This document shows positions 1-7,243 of a DNA stretch of 9,503 bases, piece after piece. The notes beneath the pieces are model-generated. The model was not told the DNA's origin. It did not search any database and saw nothing but the letters and a program-made list of their open reading frames with translations. Both the position numbers and the translations under genes were made by a program. The DNA comes from CAYZEE01 sp964477485 (GTDB lineage Bacteria > Patescibacteriota > Microgenomatia > Levybacterales > UBA12049). Positions within the stretch are counted from its first letter, which is position 1; each line of letters starts with the position of its first letter. The stretch is taken from the NCBI GenBank assembly GCA_964477485.1, contig CAYZEE010000040.1:1-9503 (forward strand), written 5' to 3'.

Positions 1-141
1 AAGATTTATTTCTGGGACGAGAAAAACAACAAAGAATGGTGCGTGTCCGATGAGCTGGAACTTTATGCCAAGCTTGTTAAACTGTGCGAGGCATATTATA
101 GAAAGAAGATAGGTAAAAAGGATTCTCGTCGGAAAGGTTAA
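1..141 (+). CDS. C-terminal end of an unidentified gene (truncated by window edge)
   Basis: An open frame enters from outside the window and ends at TAA 139-141, giving 46 residues. The tail is charged and ends in a lysine/arginine-rich stretch (RKKIGKKDSRRKG). A probable helix rich in Leu, Tyr and Lys lies before it, with the motif WCVSDELELYAKLV. I see no catalytic motif and do not recognise the family. Its stop codon directly abuts the cas6 start (TAAATG), so it is probably co-transcribed with the cas operon and may be a CRISPR accessory or regulatory gene. That role is inferred from position only. Confidence 0.6.
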   Translation, partial: KIYFWDEKNNKEWCVSDELELYAKLVKLCEAYYRKKIGKKDSRRKG

Positions 142-813
142 ATGAATATTGAAAAGACGGAAATCTGGATTACATGTAATGTGCCATTGGAAGGTGATGG
201 CTCAGCAGTGCGAGGATATTTTGGAAACCTATACCGGAACAGACCTGAATTCCATGGGCATAAAGGTAATGGCCTTATATATAAGCATCCTTTGATACAA
301 TATAAGATATTTGGTGGCTCCGCTCTTTTAACAGGTTTGAAAGAAGGAGCTTATTTGTTAAAGGCAGTGCCAAAGCTTGACTATATAGAGATACACCATA
401 CAAAACATCCTATTTTAAAACAAAATATGAATGATGATGCTATCCAATGTGGTCTTACTTATGAAACAATCCATTATTCTTTCATCACACCTTGGGTAGC
501 ATTGAACGAAGAAAATTATGTTACTTATCGAAGACTTCCCCAAAAACGAGAAGTGAGAACTTCTTTTATTAATCGAATTCTTGTGGGTAACCTCCTTTCG
601 ATGTCCAAAGCATTAGGCTATACAATTGATGGAGAAATTATTGTAAAGTCAAACGTTAACGAGGATAAGCCAGCAGTAATAAAGAAAGACATCATGTTGA
701 CGACTTTTAAGGGCAGTTTTGAAACGAACTTTTTGATCCCCGATTTTTGGGGAATTGGCAAATTCAGCTCGAGGGGGTACGGCACAGTTAAACGCACGAC
801 AAAAGAGGAATAA
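142..813 (+). CDS. cas6: Cas6b CRISPR RNA endoribonuclease
   Basis: This 223-residue protein is the metal-independent RNase that cuts pre-crRNA inside each repeat and leaves an 8-nt 5' tag. It resembles the Cas6b group of methanogens. The N-terminal block RGYFGNLYRNRPEFHGHK (residues 24-41) is followed by Y47 and HPLIQYK. H38, H40 and Y47 fall at the positions I recall as important in the Methanococcus maripaludis Cas6b enzyme. The C-terminal glycine-rich RNA-binding loop, FWGIGKFSSRGYGTV, spans residues 202-216. The start ATG follows the upstream stop directly, with GGAAAGG just ahead of it. The stop is followed 5 nt later by cas8. A second, partial copy of this C-terminus lies at 6402-6524. 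Family assignment is firm; the catalytic residues are inferred from alignment by eye. Confidence 0.92.
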   Translation: MNIEKTEIWITCNVPLEGDGSAVRGYFGNLYRNRPEFHGHKGNGLIYKHPLIQYKIFGGSALLTGLKEGAYLLKAVPKLDYIEIHHTKHPILKQNMNDDAIQCGLTYETIHYSFITPWVALNEENYVTYRRLPQKREVRTSFINRILVGNLLSMSKALGYTIDGEIIVKSNVNEDKPAVIKKDIMLTTFKGSFETNFLIPDFWGIGKFSSRGYGTVKRTTKEE

Positions 814-818
814 GCATA

Positions 819-2513
819 ATGAAAGTAGCAGCACAAAACATAATTGATTTAAAGTTCCCAAAACTTGACCATTTCTGGCTGGACTCTGGCTTACTTGGGC
901 TTGCTGTATTATTAAAAGAGGTTGGCAGTAGCATTGACTATACGGTAAGCGATGAGGGATTGACTTTAAAAGGAAATGAAAACACGATCCGCAAGGCATT
1001 GGAAAAAGCCTATGAGCTTTTGATTAAACGATATTACAACTTGTCAACAAAGAGGCAAATAAAAGATGTCACTTCATACAATTTTTATTATGATAGTGAG
1101 CGAGACAAATTTGTTCCATTTCCCAAAAAGAAATCCGTTGGTATTGCAGGCCTTATATTTAATAAAGCGCCGCGCCCAACAGGGACCTTTGTAAAATGGG
1201 TTAAACAAAAAAAAGTGGAACTGAATCTTAATGGTAAAATGATCACAAGAAATCGTGGTATATTGCCGCGTACGCACGCTTACCTCCAAAAGAGGATGGA
1301 TAAATTTCTGGATAAAAATGGCTTAGATGTTACCACATCAGGGTTACTCGTGGATGGTCCAAATGCTGTTCGTCCTCAAGTTGTAATAGGTATTGGAGCT
1401 AGCACAGGAAAACGAGATCGCTGTTATTTGTGCGGGCAAGATAGTTCTATCTTAGAAGATGCAGGACAAACCATATTCCCTTTCATTACAGGATCAGCGG
1501 GATTATTAAATTTCAATTCTGTGTGTGGCAATCCTGAACAGGTTTGTTGGAAATGTGCATTCCTTGGTAAATTCGTCCCAGTAAATGGGTTCTATCTTTC
1601 ACAGAATGACAATCTGTTCACTTTTTTGCCGTATTCACTTTCATTCGAAAAAATGAAGGAGGTATATCCATTCTTTCAAGATGCAAAATATGACGATCCA
1701 AATCGTTTTAAAAATTTCCAACATCCTCTGGGTTTTAAGAGTTATCCAGATGGCTATTTCCAAAAATCATTTGAGACGTCATTTGCGTTTATGTACACGT
1801 TGTACGATAAACTAATTCATTATCAAAAAGGCTCTAAGACACAAGGCTTTTGGGAAAAATTGACCGATTTTGCAGTATCAAAAGCATCCTTGGACTTTAT
1901 AGTCATTCATGCAGTATCAAAAGGATCGACATCTATGGTTAAAATGGCATGGTCATTTAGAGAAACTGTATATCTATTTAAATTAATCAAAAAGATAGAA
2001 GAAAATAAAATCAGCATTAAAGAAGTTATGAGGCTGCTTATAGATTTTAGCCAGAAAAATGAGAATCGCACGCTGCTTCGCAACCGTGTTTGTGAGCGAA
2101 TATTAAAGGAACGATCTATTCTTGGATTGATTGAATACCATGTGTTTAACTCGACAGAGACTTATGTCAAGCCATTGCTTGATTTTGTTTCCATTTATGA
2201 ACCTATTATCAGAAAGGAGGTGGGTGGTATGACAAATGAGGAACAAGGTGCTGCTGTAACCTTGGGAAAGAGAGTGGGGATGGTAGTTGGAACAGAAGGG
2301 AAAAAAGGCGACCTTTTTGCCTTAAGAAAAGCGAGGCGGAAGACGGATTTTTTAAATGAGCTGAATAGATTACAATTTAAGTATAAACTGACTGTTCCTC
2401 CCGACATCTATGAGGGGAAACTTACTGACCTGAATTTTGTGGAATTTAAACAGTTTTGTATGATCGCGGCAGTAAACAGCTTTCACGCTGCTAATCAAAA
2501 AGAAAGGAGATAA
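819..2513 (+). CDS. cas8b: Cas8b large subunit of type I-B Cascade (Cst1-like, CXXC-CXXC)
   Basis: This 564-residue protein is the large subunit, expected to sit at the 5'-tag end of the crRNA, recognise the PAM and recruit Cas3. Assignment rests on its place between cas6 and cas7, its length, an N-terminal LDSGLLGLAVLLK segment (residues 21-33) and a probable zinc-binding region. In that region the first pair is CYLC (C202, C205) and the second is C236 plus CWKC (C243, C246), matching the CXXC-CXXC pattern of Cst1-type Cas8b. Cas8 sequences diverge quickly, so the subfamily label is less certain than the role. AGAGGA lies 9 nt before the ATG. The last 94 residues are preceded by a strong internal ribosome binding site and can be made separately as Cas11b (see 2229-2513). 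Confidence 0.88.
   Translation: MKVAAQNIIDLKFPKLDHFWLDSGLLGLAVLLKEVGSSIDYTVSDEGLTLKGNENTIRKALEKAYELLIKRYYNLSTKRQIKDVTSYNFYYDSERDKFVPFPKKKSVGIAGLIFNKAPRPTGTFVKWVKQKKVELNLNGKMITRNRGILPRTHAYLQKRMDKFLDKNGLDVTTSGLLVDGPNAVRPQVVIGIGASTGKRDRCYLCGQDSSILEDAGQTIFPFITGSAGLLNFNSVCGNPEQVCWKCAFLGKFVPVNGFYLSQNDNLFTFLPYSLSFEKMKEVYPFFQDAKYDDPNRFKNFQHPLGFKSYPDGYFQKSFETSFAFMYTLYDKLIHYQKGSKTQGFWEKLTDFAVSKASLDFIVIHAVSKGSTSMVKMAWSFRETVYLFKLIKKIEENKISIKEVMRLLIDFSQKNENRTLLRNRVCERILKERSILGLIEYHVFNSTETYVKPLLDFVSIYEPIIRKEVGGMTNEEQGAAVTLGKRVGMVVGTEGKKGDLFALRKARRKTDFLNELNRLQFKYKLTVPPDIYEGKLTDLNFVEFKQFCMIAAVNSFHAANQKERR
2213..2221 (+). promoter_or_regulatory. Internal ribosome binding site within cas8b
   Basis: AAAGGAGGT lies inside the cas8b coding sequence. 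The core AGGAGG at 2215-2220 leaves 8 nt before an in-frame ATG at 2229. It is stronger than the site in front of cas8b itself and ideally spaced. It decides the start of the separate small subunit. Confidence 0.75.
2229..2513 (+). CDS. cas11b: Cas11b small subunit, internal translation product of cas8b
   Basis: The same reading frame as cas8b can begin at ATG 2229 (Cas8b residue 471) and yield a 94-residue protein, starting MTNEEQGAAVTLGKRVG and ending HAANQKERR. It is basic and looks mainly helical, as expected for the small subunit that lines the Cascade belly and stabilises the non-target strand. Production of Cas11 from an internal start in the large-subunit gene is established for types I-B, I-C and I-D. 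Here the sequence shows a near-consensus ribosome binding site at 2213-2221, and the operon has no separate cas11 gene. That the short protein is really made is inference. Confidence 0.72.
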   Translation: MTNEEQGAAVTLGKRVGMVVGTEGKKGDLFALRKARRKTDFLNELNRLQFKYKLTVPPDIYEGKLTDLNFVEFKQFCMIAAVNSFHAANQKERR

Positions 2514-2520
2514 AATTGCC

Positions 2521-3426
2521 ATGAAAAATTTAAAAGGAAAAGATGCAAAGGCTAAAGCGTTAACTATTACCTATCTTACGCCTGTTTCTTTCGCAAGTTT
2601 AAACGGCTCCGATAAAGAAACAGAAAATATTTCGAGCATAAAAAAGATAACTAAAGATACGGATCAATTCCCATATGTTTCTGCTCAAGCTATAAGACGG
2701 GCATTAAGGGATCAACTATCTGTTGTGGGATATCCATTGTCTGAAGGTGTGACCGCAACCATTAAAAAAGGCGCTGCTACAACACAGCAAGCCCCCGATC
2801 GGTTTATTGATGATGACCTTTTCGGTTTTATGGGAACCGAAGAAGCTAAGGCAGGTAAAAAGGGGAAGTCTACAAAACGCACATCTCCGGTTAGGGTATC
2901 TCCATTAATTTCAATGCAAAAATATCAAGGCGATTTAGATTTCGCAACGAACTTTATGGGTGTTAAGGCTGGCGGCGATCCCAACATATTTGAAACAGAA
3001 ATACATTCGGGAATATATAGGGGAACTATATTGATTGAGTTGGATAGGATCGGATGCGGTGAGGGCTTTAAAAAAGATTTGCCCAAGAAAGACAGAGCAA
3101 ACAGGTTAAACGCTTTTTTAATTGCCTTTAAAAATTTATGGACTTCTGGAAGACAAACCCGTTTTCTTGCCGACCTTTCACCTAAATTTGTGGCTGCTGC
3201 GATGCTTTCTGTAAAAAATCCAATCTTTCTTGAATCCGTAATACCAGTCAACGGCGGGGTGAATGTAGATTTGCTAAACGAAACGGTCAAGGATTATAAA
3301 AATGAAATATATGCGCTGGTTTTCGGAGCAAGAAAAGGGTTGTTCGAAAAACTCCCTGTAGAAACAGTTTCAATCGGAGATGCTTTTGACACCATGACAA
3401 AGTGGATAGACGCATATTATCGCTAA
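2521..3426 (+). CDS. cas7: Cas7 backbone subunit of type I-B Cascade (Cst2/DevR family)
   Basis: This 301-residue RAMP protein forms the helical backbone that coats the crRNA spacer; several copies are used per complex. It shows the family's early strand (ALTITYLTPVSFASLNGSD), the block FPYVSAQAIRRALRD (residues 50-64), the acidic DDDLFGFM (97-104) and SPVRVSPLI (122-130). A lysine-rich stretch around 107-121 probably forms an exposed, RNA-contacting loop. IYRGTILIELDRIG (about 165-178) is a typical core strand of this family. AAAGGAGA at 2503-2510 lies 10 nt before the ATG, and the gap from cas8b is 7 nt. Intact, no oddities. Confidence 0.93.
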   Translation: MKNLKGKDAKAKALTITYLTPVSFASLNGSDKETENISSIKKITKDTDQFPYVSAQAIRRALRDQLSVVGYPLSEGVTATIKKGAATTQQAPDRFIDDDLFGFMGTEEAKAGKKGKSTKRTSPVRVSPLISMQKYQGDLDFATNFMGVKAGGDPNIFETEIHSGIYRGTILIELDRIGCGEGFKKDLPKKDRANRLNAFLIAFKNLWTSGRQTRFLADLSPKFVAAAMLSVKNPIFLESVIPVNGGVNVDLLNETVKDYKNEIYALVFGARKGLFEKLPVETVSIGDAFDTMTKWIDAYYR

Positions 3427-3437
3427 AACGGTGAATT

Positions 3438-4145
3438 ATGTTCGCTTTCAGTATAAAGGCATTTGCAACCACAGCTTCTTTCAGGATACCAGAGAGCCAT
3501 ACTTTTCAGCAAACGCTTCCCCTGCCGCCCATCACCTCCTTATCCGGGCTTATGGGGGCAGCAATAGGATTGAGCTTTGAATCCGCCATGAAATATAGGG
3601 AAAATAATTCTGTACTGTTTGGCGTCATAGGTTTTTCTCTCGGAGAAATGCGAGATCTGTGGAAATATAACAAAATCAAATCTGGAGAATCACTGAAAGA
3701 TGTGCTGATTAGGGAGTACCTTTCCGATTTGACCCTTAATATTATCATAGGCTCAGAGAACAAGAGCGCATTGTTAGAAGTCAGAGACGGCTTTCACAAT
3801 CCGCGATATGCTCTCACTGCCGGGAATAGCGACGACCTGTTAAAAATTATCAGAATTAGCAATATCAGTGATGCAAAGAAGGGCTCGTGCCGAGATTTTG
3901 AAAATACCATACTCCCGGGTAATAAGACGGTTGAATATGACTCGCTTATAGATTTAAAAAATACGCCGATAACACAGAAAGTCCATGCACCGCAGGTTTT
4001 CCTTTTGCCGACAGCTTTTGATTTTGACGGGGAAGAAAGAAGAATCAGTAAAAGAGAGCAGTTCACATTTGTCGGATCACCTATAAGGTTAAAAAACGCA
4101 CTTACAAGCTATGAATTCGATGGCACTTTAGTTGCAATGTTATGA
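3438..4145 (+). CDS. cas5: Cas5 subunit of type I-B Cascade
   Basis: This 235-residue RAMP protein caps the 5' tag of the crRNA and bridges Cas8b and the first Cas7. The N-terminal Cas5 signature is clear: FATTASFRIPESHTF (residues 9-23), then PLPPITSLSGLMGAAIG (28-44), the glycine-rich turn that inserts between strands. The gap from cas7 is 11 nt, with only a weak ribosome site (GGTG), so translation is probably coupled to cas7. It ends in an ATGA overlap with cas3. The non-catalytic role is expected because a dedicated Cas6b is present. Confidence 0.92.
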   Translation: MFAFSIKAFATTASFRIPESHTFQQTLPLPPITSLSGLMGAAIGLSFESAMKYRENNSVLFGVIGFSLGEMRDLWKYNKIKSGESLKDVLIREYLSDLTLNIIIGSENKSALLEVRDGFHNPRYALTAGNSDDLLKIIRISNISDAKKGSCRDFENTILPGNKTVEYDSLIDLKNTPITQKVHAPQVFLLPTAFDFDGEERRISKREQFTFVGSPIRLKNALTSYEFDGTLVAML

Positions 4146-6394
4146 CTATGGTCTACTGGGCAAAACCAGATCAAACCTATAAGGAACATCTCGATGCTGT
4201 TCATGTAGCTTGGAAAGAAACGATCAAAGCGGTAGAGCCATTTATTGATAGAATCGCTAAGAAATATGGTTTCTCAAGAGAAAGGTTTCTAAAAGCATCA
4301 TTGCTTACCGTTGTTTTTCACGATATTGGCAAGATGATCACACCATTTCAGGAAATGATGTTGGCAGTAAAGAATAAAAAGTATTTTAATATCGGGACAA
4401 ACTATCGCCATGAATTAGTATCCTTGGTATTCATCGCAAAATACTGGCAGTACATAAATAAAGATGAGTATTTGCATAGTATACCTTTAGAGGCGTTGGC
4501 TGTTGTAGGACATCATAGGGCGCTCAATTCTGATATGACCTCCTTCACGCGAGAAAGCAATTTACCTTTTCCCAATATTTTACTAGACGGAATCAAAGAA
4601 GCTATTTTAATTGCTAAGGAGTTCTTTCTTGAAGAAGGTTACACGTTTCCGACAATTCGAAGTGATATAGATTGCGAAGATACACCATACGAATTATTAG
4701 CTGGCTTGGTTGCAAGTGGTCTTCTGAATAAAGGATTGGAAAAAGATGGGACCGAGAAAACAAGGACGCTTTATTTCTTATTAAAAGGTATCCTTCATTA
4801 TGCTGATTGGCATGGTTCTGGCAAGGTCGACGTTCGCTATAGCTTGGATAATGATGCGACATCAATACCGATCGAACTAAAGCAACGTTGCCACGCAAAA
4901 GGAATAACTTACGAAGGTCTTCGGCCATTTCAAAAAACTTGCCGTGACCATTCGGGACACTTGATAGCGATAGCGCCCACAGGTAGCGGTAAAACAGAAG
5001 CTTCAATTTTGTGGGCGCTAAATAATATTAGAGAGATGAACGGTGCAAAGATTATATATCTTCTCCCTACTATGGTAACTGCCAATAGTATCTGGAAAAG
5101 GTTGATTGAGCTCTTTGGCGAAGAAAATGTTGGCTTAACACATTCAACAGCAAGTCTGCTTTTGCATGACGGGGATTCAGTACAAGACGAAGAAGATATC
5201 TGGGAAAACCGCAGAGATATACTCTTTAGCCAGTCATTTATCAAGCCAGTAACCGTTGCAACTGTTGATCAACTACTTACAGCAGGGTTTAACGCAGGCA
5301 GATGGACTTTAAAAGAAATTAATGCCTCAAACGCCGTTGTAATCATGGACGAGATTCATGCTTATGATGACTGGGCATTGGGTTTAATTATTTCCACTAT
5401 AAGACATCTGTCATCCCTTGGAACACGATTTATGCTAATGAGTGCAACGCTACCATCCTTTTTACAGAACTTGCTGAAAAAAGAACTTAATGTCAAAACG
5501 ATTGTTAAAGAAGAATCCCTTTTAAACGCTAAAAGAAGTAAGTATTTCATTCAGGAAAGCGTAATTGATAAGAATCTGGAAAATATTGAAAAAGCAGTAA
5601 ATAATGGTGAAAGGGTTTTAGTAGTTGTTAATACTGTAGGATTATGTCAGGTACTATCACAAAAATTATCTAAACTAAAGCCTATCTGTTACCATTCCCA
5701 ATTTATTTTGAAAGATAGAAAGGCTATAGAGAACAAAATTAGTAATGCCAACTTTGTTATTGCCACTCAAGTAGTAGAAGTATCTCTCGATATTGATTAT
5801 GATTTGCTTTTTACAGAATGTGCACCGCCTGATGCCATTGCGCAGCGCGCTGGTAGGGTAAACAGATATAGGGATCAAAACAGAGACAGCCGCGTGTATA
5901 TCTTTAAAGCTTCGAGAAAGGGTGAAAAAATATATAATTCCATCGATGATTCGAATCTACTTTCTCGTTCGTTTAGGGCATTTAAAAACAGCCCTCAAGA
6001 AATGAGCGAAGCTGACCTTATTAGTGTGGTCGAAAAAGTTTATAAAAATTATAATATTGAGGCTTCCAAATCTTTCAATGATGCCATAGATCAGTACCGG
6101 TTATCTCAAACTAATAGGAGCATGATATTTGATAGCCGATTCGGTGAAGATAATCAGGAAGTCACCCGTCAAACGAAGTACGAAGTAGTCTCAGTGATTC
6201 CGCGATGTTTCAAGGACCAAGTATTACAAATGAAGCCTTTAGAACGACAGTGGTACGAAGTAAAACTTCCTATGTGGTATGTTCTAAGAAACAAGGAAGA
6301 GGTTAAAGGAATCACTTTTTGTGATGTTAATTACGACCCTAAAATAGGCGTTGTATTTAAAAAAGACAAATCTGTATCAAGTATGATTATCTAA
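4142..6394 (+). CDS. cas3: Cas3 HD nuclease-helicase
   Basis: This 750-residue protein is the effector recruited by Cascade to nick, unwind and degrade the non-target strand. The N-terminal HD domain has the HD pair H60-D61 in FHDIGKM, H90 in NYRHE, H124-H125 in VVGHHRAL and D222 in YADW. The superfamily 2 helicase follows with Walker A APTGSGKT (278-285), the DEIH box (403-406), SAT (434-436) and QRAGRVNR (568-575). All expected catalytic residues are visible, so the enzyme looks intact. The HD domain is fused, as usual for subtype I-B. The start overlaps the cas5 stop as ATGA; an alternative ATG two codons later (4148) cannot be excluded. Eight nucleotides after the stop, similarity to the end of cas6 begins (see 6402). 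Confidence 0.96.
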   Translation: MTMVYWAKPDQTYKEHLDAVHVAWKETIKAVEPFIDRIAKKYGFSRERFLKASLLTVVFHDIGKMITPFQEMMLAVKNKKYFNIGTNYRHELVSLVFIAKYWQYINKDEYLHSIPLEALAVVGHHRALNSDMTSFTRESNLPFPNILLDGIKEAILIAKEFFLEEGYTFPTIRSDIDCEDTPYELLAGLVASGLLNKGLEKDGTEKTRTLYFLLKGILHYADWHGSGKVDVRYSLDNDATSIPIELKQRCHAKGITYEGLRPFQKTCRDHSGHLIAIAPTGSGKTEASILWALNNIREMNGAKIIYLLPTMVTANSIWKRLIELFGEENVGLTHSTASLLLHDGDSVQDEEDIWENRRDILFSQSFIKPVTVATVDQLLTAGFNAGRWTLKEINASNAVVIMDEIHAYDDWALGLIISTIRHLSSLGTRFMLMSATLPSFLQNLLKKELNVKTIVKEESLLNAKRSKYFIQESVIDKNLENIEKAVNNGERVLVVVNTVGLCQVLSQKLSKLKPICYHSQFILKDRKAIENKISNANFVIATQVVEVSLDIDYDLLFTECAPPDAIAQRAGRVNRYRDQNRDSRVYIFKASRKGEKIYNSIDDSNLLSRSFRAFKNSPQEMSEADLISVVEKVYKNYNIEASKSFNDAIDQYRLSQTNRSMIFDSRFGEDNQEVTRQTKYEVVSVIPRCFKDQVLQMKPLERQWYEVKLPMWYVLRNKEEVKGITFCDVNYDPKIGVVFKKDKSVSSMII

Positions 6395-6401
6395 TTAAAT
6401 A

Positions 6402-6524
6402 AACTTCGAAATCCCAGATTATTGGGGGATTGGGAAGTCGGTGTCGAGGGGGTTTGGGACGGTGGTGAGGACAGAGGGGCAGACAGACTATCAGACAAAA
6501 GATATAGGACGAGAAGATGAATAG
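6402..6524 (+). pseudogene. Fossil of the 3' end of a second cas6 gene
   Basis: In the frame starting at 6402, with stop TAG 6522-6524, the translation has NFEIPDYWGIGK followed by SVSRGFGTVVRT. In my hand alignment, 18 of 24 residues match the Cas6 C-terminus at 727-798 (NFLIPDFWGIGK, then FSSRGYGTVKRT), including the glycine-rich loop. The likeness continues past the stop: GAATAGGCATAAT at 6519-6531 matches 12 of 13 bases of GAATAAGCATAAT at 808-820, the cas6 stop and the spacer up to cas8. No start codon or N-terminal half is present, because an in-frame TAA at 6396-6398 closes the frame. The fossil's tail is about 12 codons longer (GQTDYQTKDIGREDE) and holds a CAGAC-type repeat. It cannot be a working Cas6. 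The divergence suggests another cas6 lineage rather than a fresh duplication. Confidence 0.85.
6472..6498 (+). repeat. CAGAC-type short tandem repeat in the cas6 fossil
   Basis: CAGAGGGG, CAGA, CAGACTAT and CAGACAA follow each other directly. The 15-mer CAGACTATCAGACAA at 6484-6498 recurs exactly at 8671-8685 in the start of cas4. The tract lies in the extra tail that the fossil has compared with the intact cas6. Confidence 0.6.
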
Positions 6525-6584
6525 GCATAATTTTAGGAAACTAAAAGTAAACCGGAAACTATTCCTGTTTAAAAAGCAGAAACG

Positions 6585-6593
6585 TGATATATT
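6585..6593 (+). promoter_or_regulatory. Extended -10 promoter of the toxin-antitoxin pair
   Basis: TGATATATT matches the extended -10 pattern (TG, one base, then TATATT at 6588-6593). The -35 region is poor (CTGTTT near 6565-6570), as is common for extended -10 promoters. Transcription would start near 6600, about 20 nt before the antitoxin ATG. This would let the pair be expressed independently of the cas operon. Confidence 0.5.
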
Positions 6594-6607
6594 CTTCTTA
6601 AAAGAAG
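6594..6607. promoter_or_regulatory. Candidate operator of the toxin-antitoxin pair
   Basis: CTTCTT-AA-AAGAAG is a perfect 6-bp inverted repeat lying at the predicted transcription start, right after the extended -10 element. Its second arm runs into the ribosome binding site (AAGGGGGTGA). This position suits autorepression by the antitoxin or the toxin-antitoxin complex, but no DNA-binding domain is evident in the antitoxin, so the role is inference. Two copies of GGAAACTA (6536-6543 and 6554-6561) lie upstream. Confidence 0.35.
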
Positions 6608-6619
6608 GGGGTGAGTAAA

Positions 6620-6886
6620 ATGATGGTAATTAACAAAGAGGCAATAAAGGACATGTATTATGCCAATTTAATGTATGAGTACCACAAGGTCACTGAACAA
6701 ATAAGGCTCTTTGAAAAAAAATATGGGATGTCATTTACTGAATTTGTAAAAGGCATAAAAACTTCCAAAAAAGAAGATATTGAAAAATGGGATGATTATA
6801 TGGAGTGGAAGGGATATGAAAAGGTCCTGCAAAAACTGGTCAAAGAAAAAAAGGGGCTAAGAATTGCAGATTATAGAATGTGTTGA
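6620..6886 (+). CDS. Small antitoxin-like protein (TumA-type partner of TumE)
   Basis: This 88-residue acidic/basic helical protein has the core FEKKYGMSFTEF (residues 31-42) and WDDYMEWKGYEKVL (57-70). I recognise this pattern from the small proteins usually encoded just upstream of TumE (DUF6516) toxins. It is probably the antitoxin that binds and neutralises the next gene's product. Start choice: a GTG at 6611 would extend the protein by three residues, but the strong AAGGGGGTGA at 6605-6614 overlaps that codon and is correctly spaced for ATG 6620. The stop overlaps the toxin start by 23 nt, which implies coupled translation with the antitoxin first. Toxin neutralisation is inferred from family and arrangement. 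Confidence 0.75.
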   Translation: MMVINKEAIKDMYYANLMYEYHKVTEQIRLFEKKYGMSFTEFVKGIKTSKKEDIEKWDDYMEWKGYEKVLQKLVKEKKGLRIADYRMC

Positions 6887-7211
6887 GAAGAGCAGCCTAA
6901 TAAAAAAATATGACATCCTCGTTTTTGAAATTTTTGAAGGCGGTTTTTATATAAAAATTAATGCCGTGTTGATTGATGATTCTGAGTTGTATATACGGGA
7001 ATATTCTGATGTTAAAGAACGAAACTATTCATATCATTGGCAGGACTCGAATGGACGTTTATTAATGCGTTGGGATAATGCGGAACATCATAAACATATT
7101 GGAACATATCCACATCATCTTCATCAAAGTAACAATATCCGCCCAAGTTACCATGTTTCTTGTGAAGAAATATTAAAAGACATCGAAGATAAGATTTCAC
7201 TTAAGGACTGA
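6864..7211 (+). CDS. TumE-family toxin (DUF6516)
   Basis: This 115-residue protein carries the histidine-rich signature of the TumE family: SELYIREYSD (residues 40-49), YSYHWQD (55-61), RWDNAEHH (69-76) and TYPHHLH (81-87). The family is known as the toxin part of a two-gene module; its biochemical activity is not something I can state. The clustered histidines would suit a nuclease or metal site, which is speculation. The start is TTG 6864, inside the antitoxin gene, with AAGGGG at 6851-6856 placed 7 nt ahead. No ATG gives a full family-length protein. It lies between cas3 and cas1, so it separates the interference genes from the adaptation genes. No frameshift or missing motif is seen. Confidence 0.78.
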   Translation: MQIIECVEKSSLIKKYDILVFEIFEGGFYIKINAVLIDDSELYIREYSDVKERNYSYHWQDSNGRLLMRWDNAEHHKHIGTYPHHLHQSNNIRPSYHVSCEEILKDIEDKISLKD

Positions 7212-7212
7212 G

Positions 7213-7222
7213 GACATATGTC
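7213..7222. repeat. Perfect 10-bp palindrome after the toxin gene
   Basis: GACATATGTC begins 1 nt after the toxin stop codon. It is self-complementary and could be a dimeric protein-binding site. As a terminator it is unlikely, because the stem has no loop and no T-run follows. Such a short palindrome can arise by chance. Confidence 0.3.
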
Positions 7223-7243
7223 TTCACAAAAACAAAGTAAAAG

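Noticed and set aside
6405..6431. Possible terminator hairpin after cas3 (AATCCC with GGGATT)
   Set aside because: The loop is 10 nt, the stem short and no T-run follows; the bases are explained as codons of the cas6 fossil.
6424..6458. Possible G-quadruplex (four G runs)
   Set aside because: The middle loop is 13 nt, and the G runs are the Gly/Trp codons of the fossil's glycine-rich loop.
6611..6622. GTG 6611 as the antitoxin start
   Set aside because: The ribosome binding sequence overlaps this codon and is spaced for ATG 6620.
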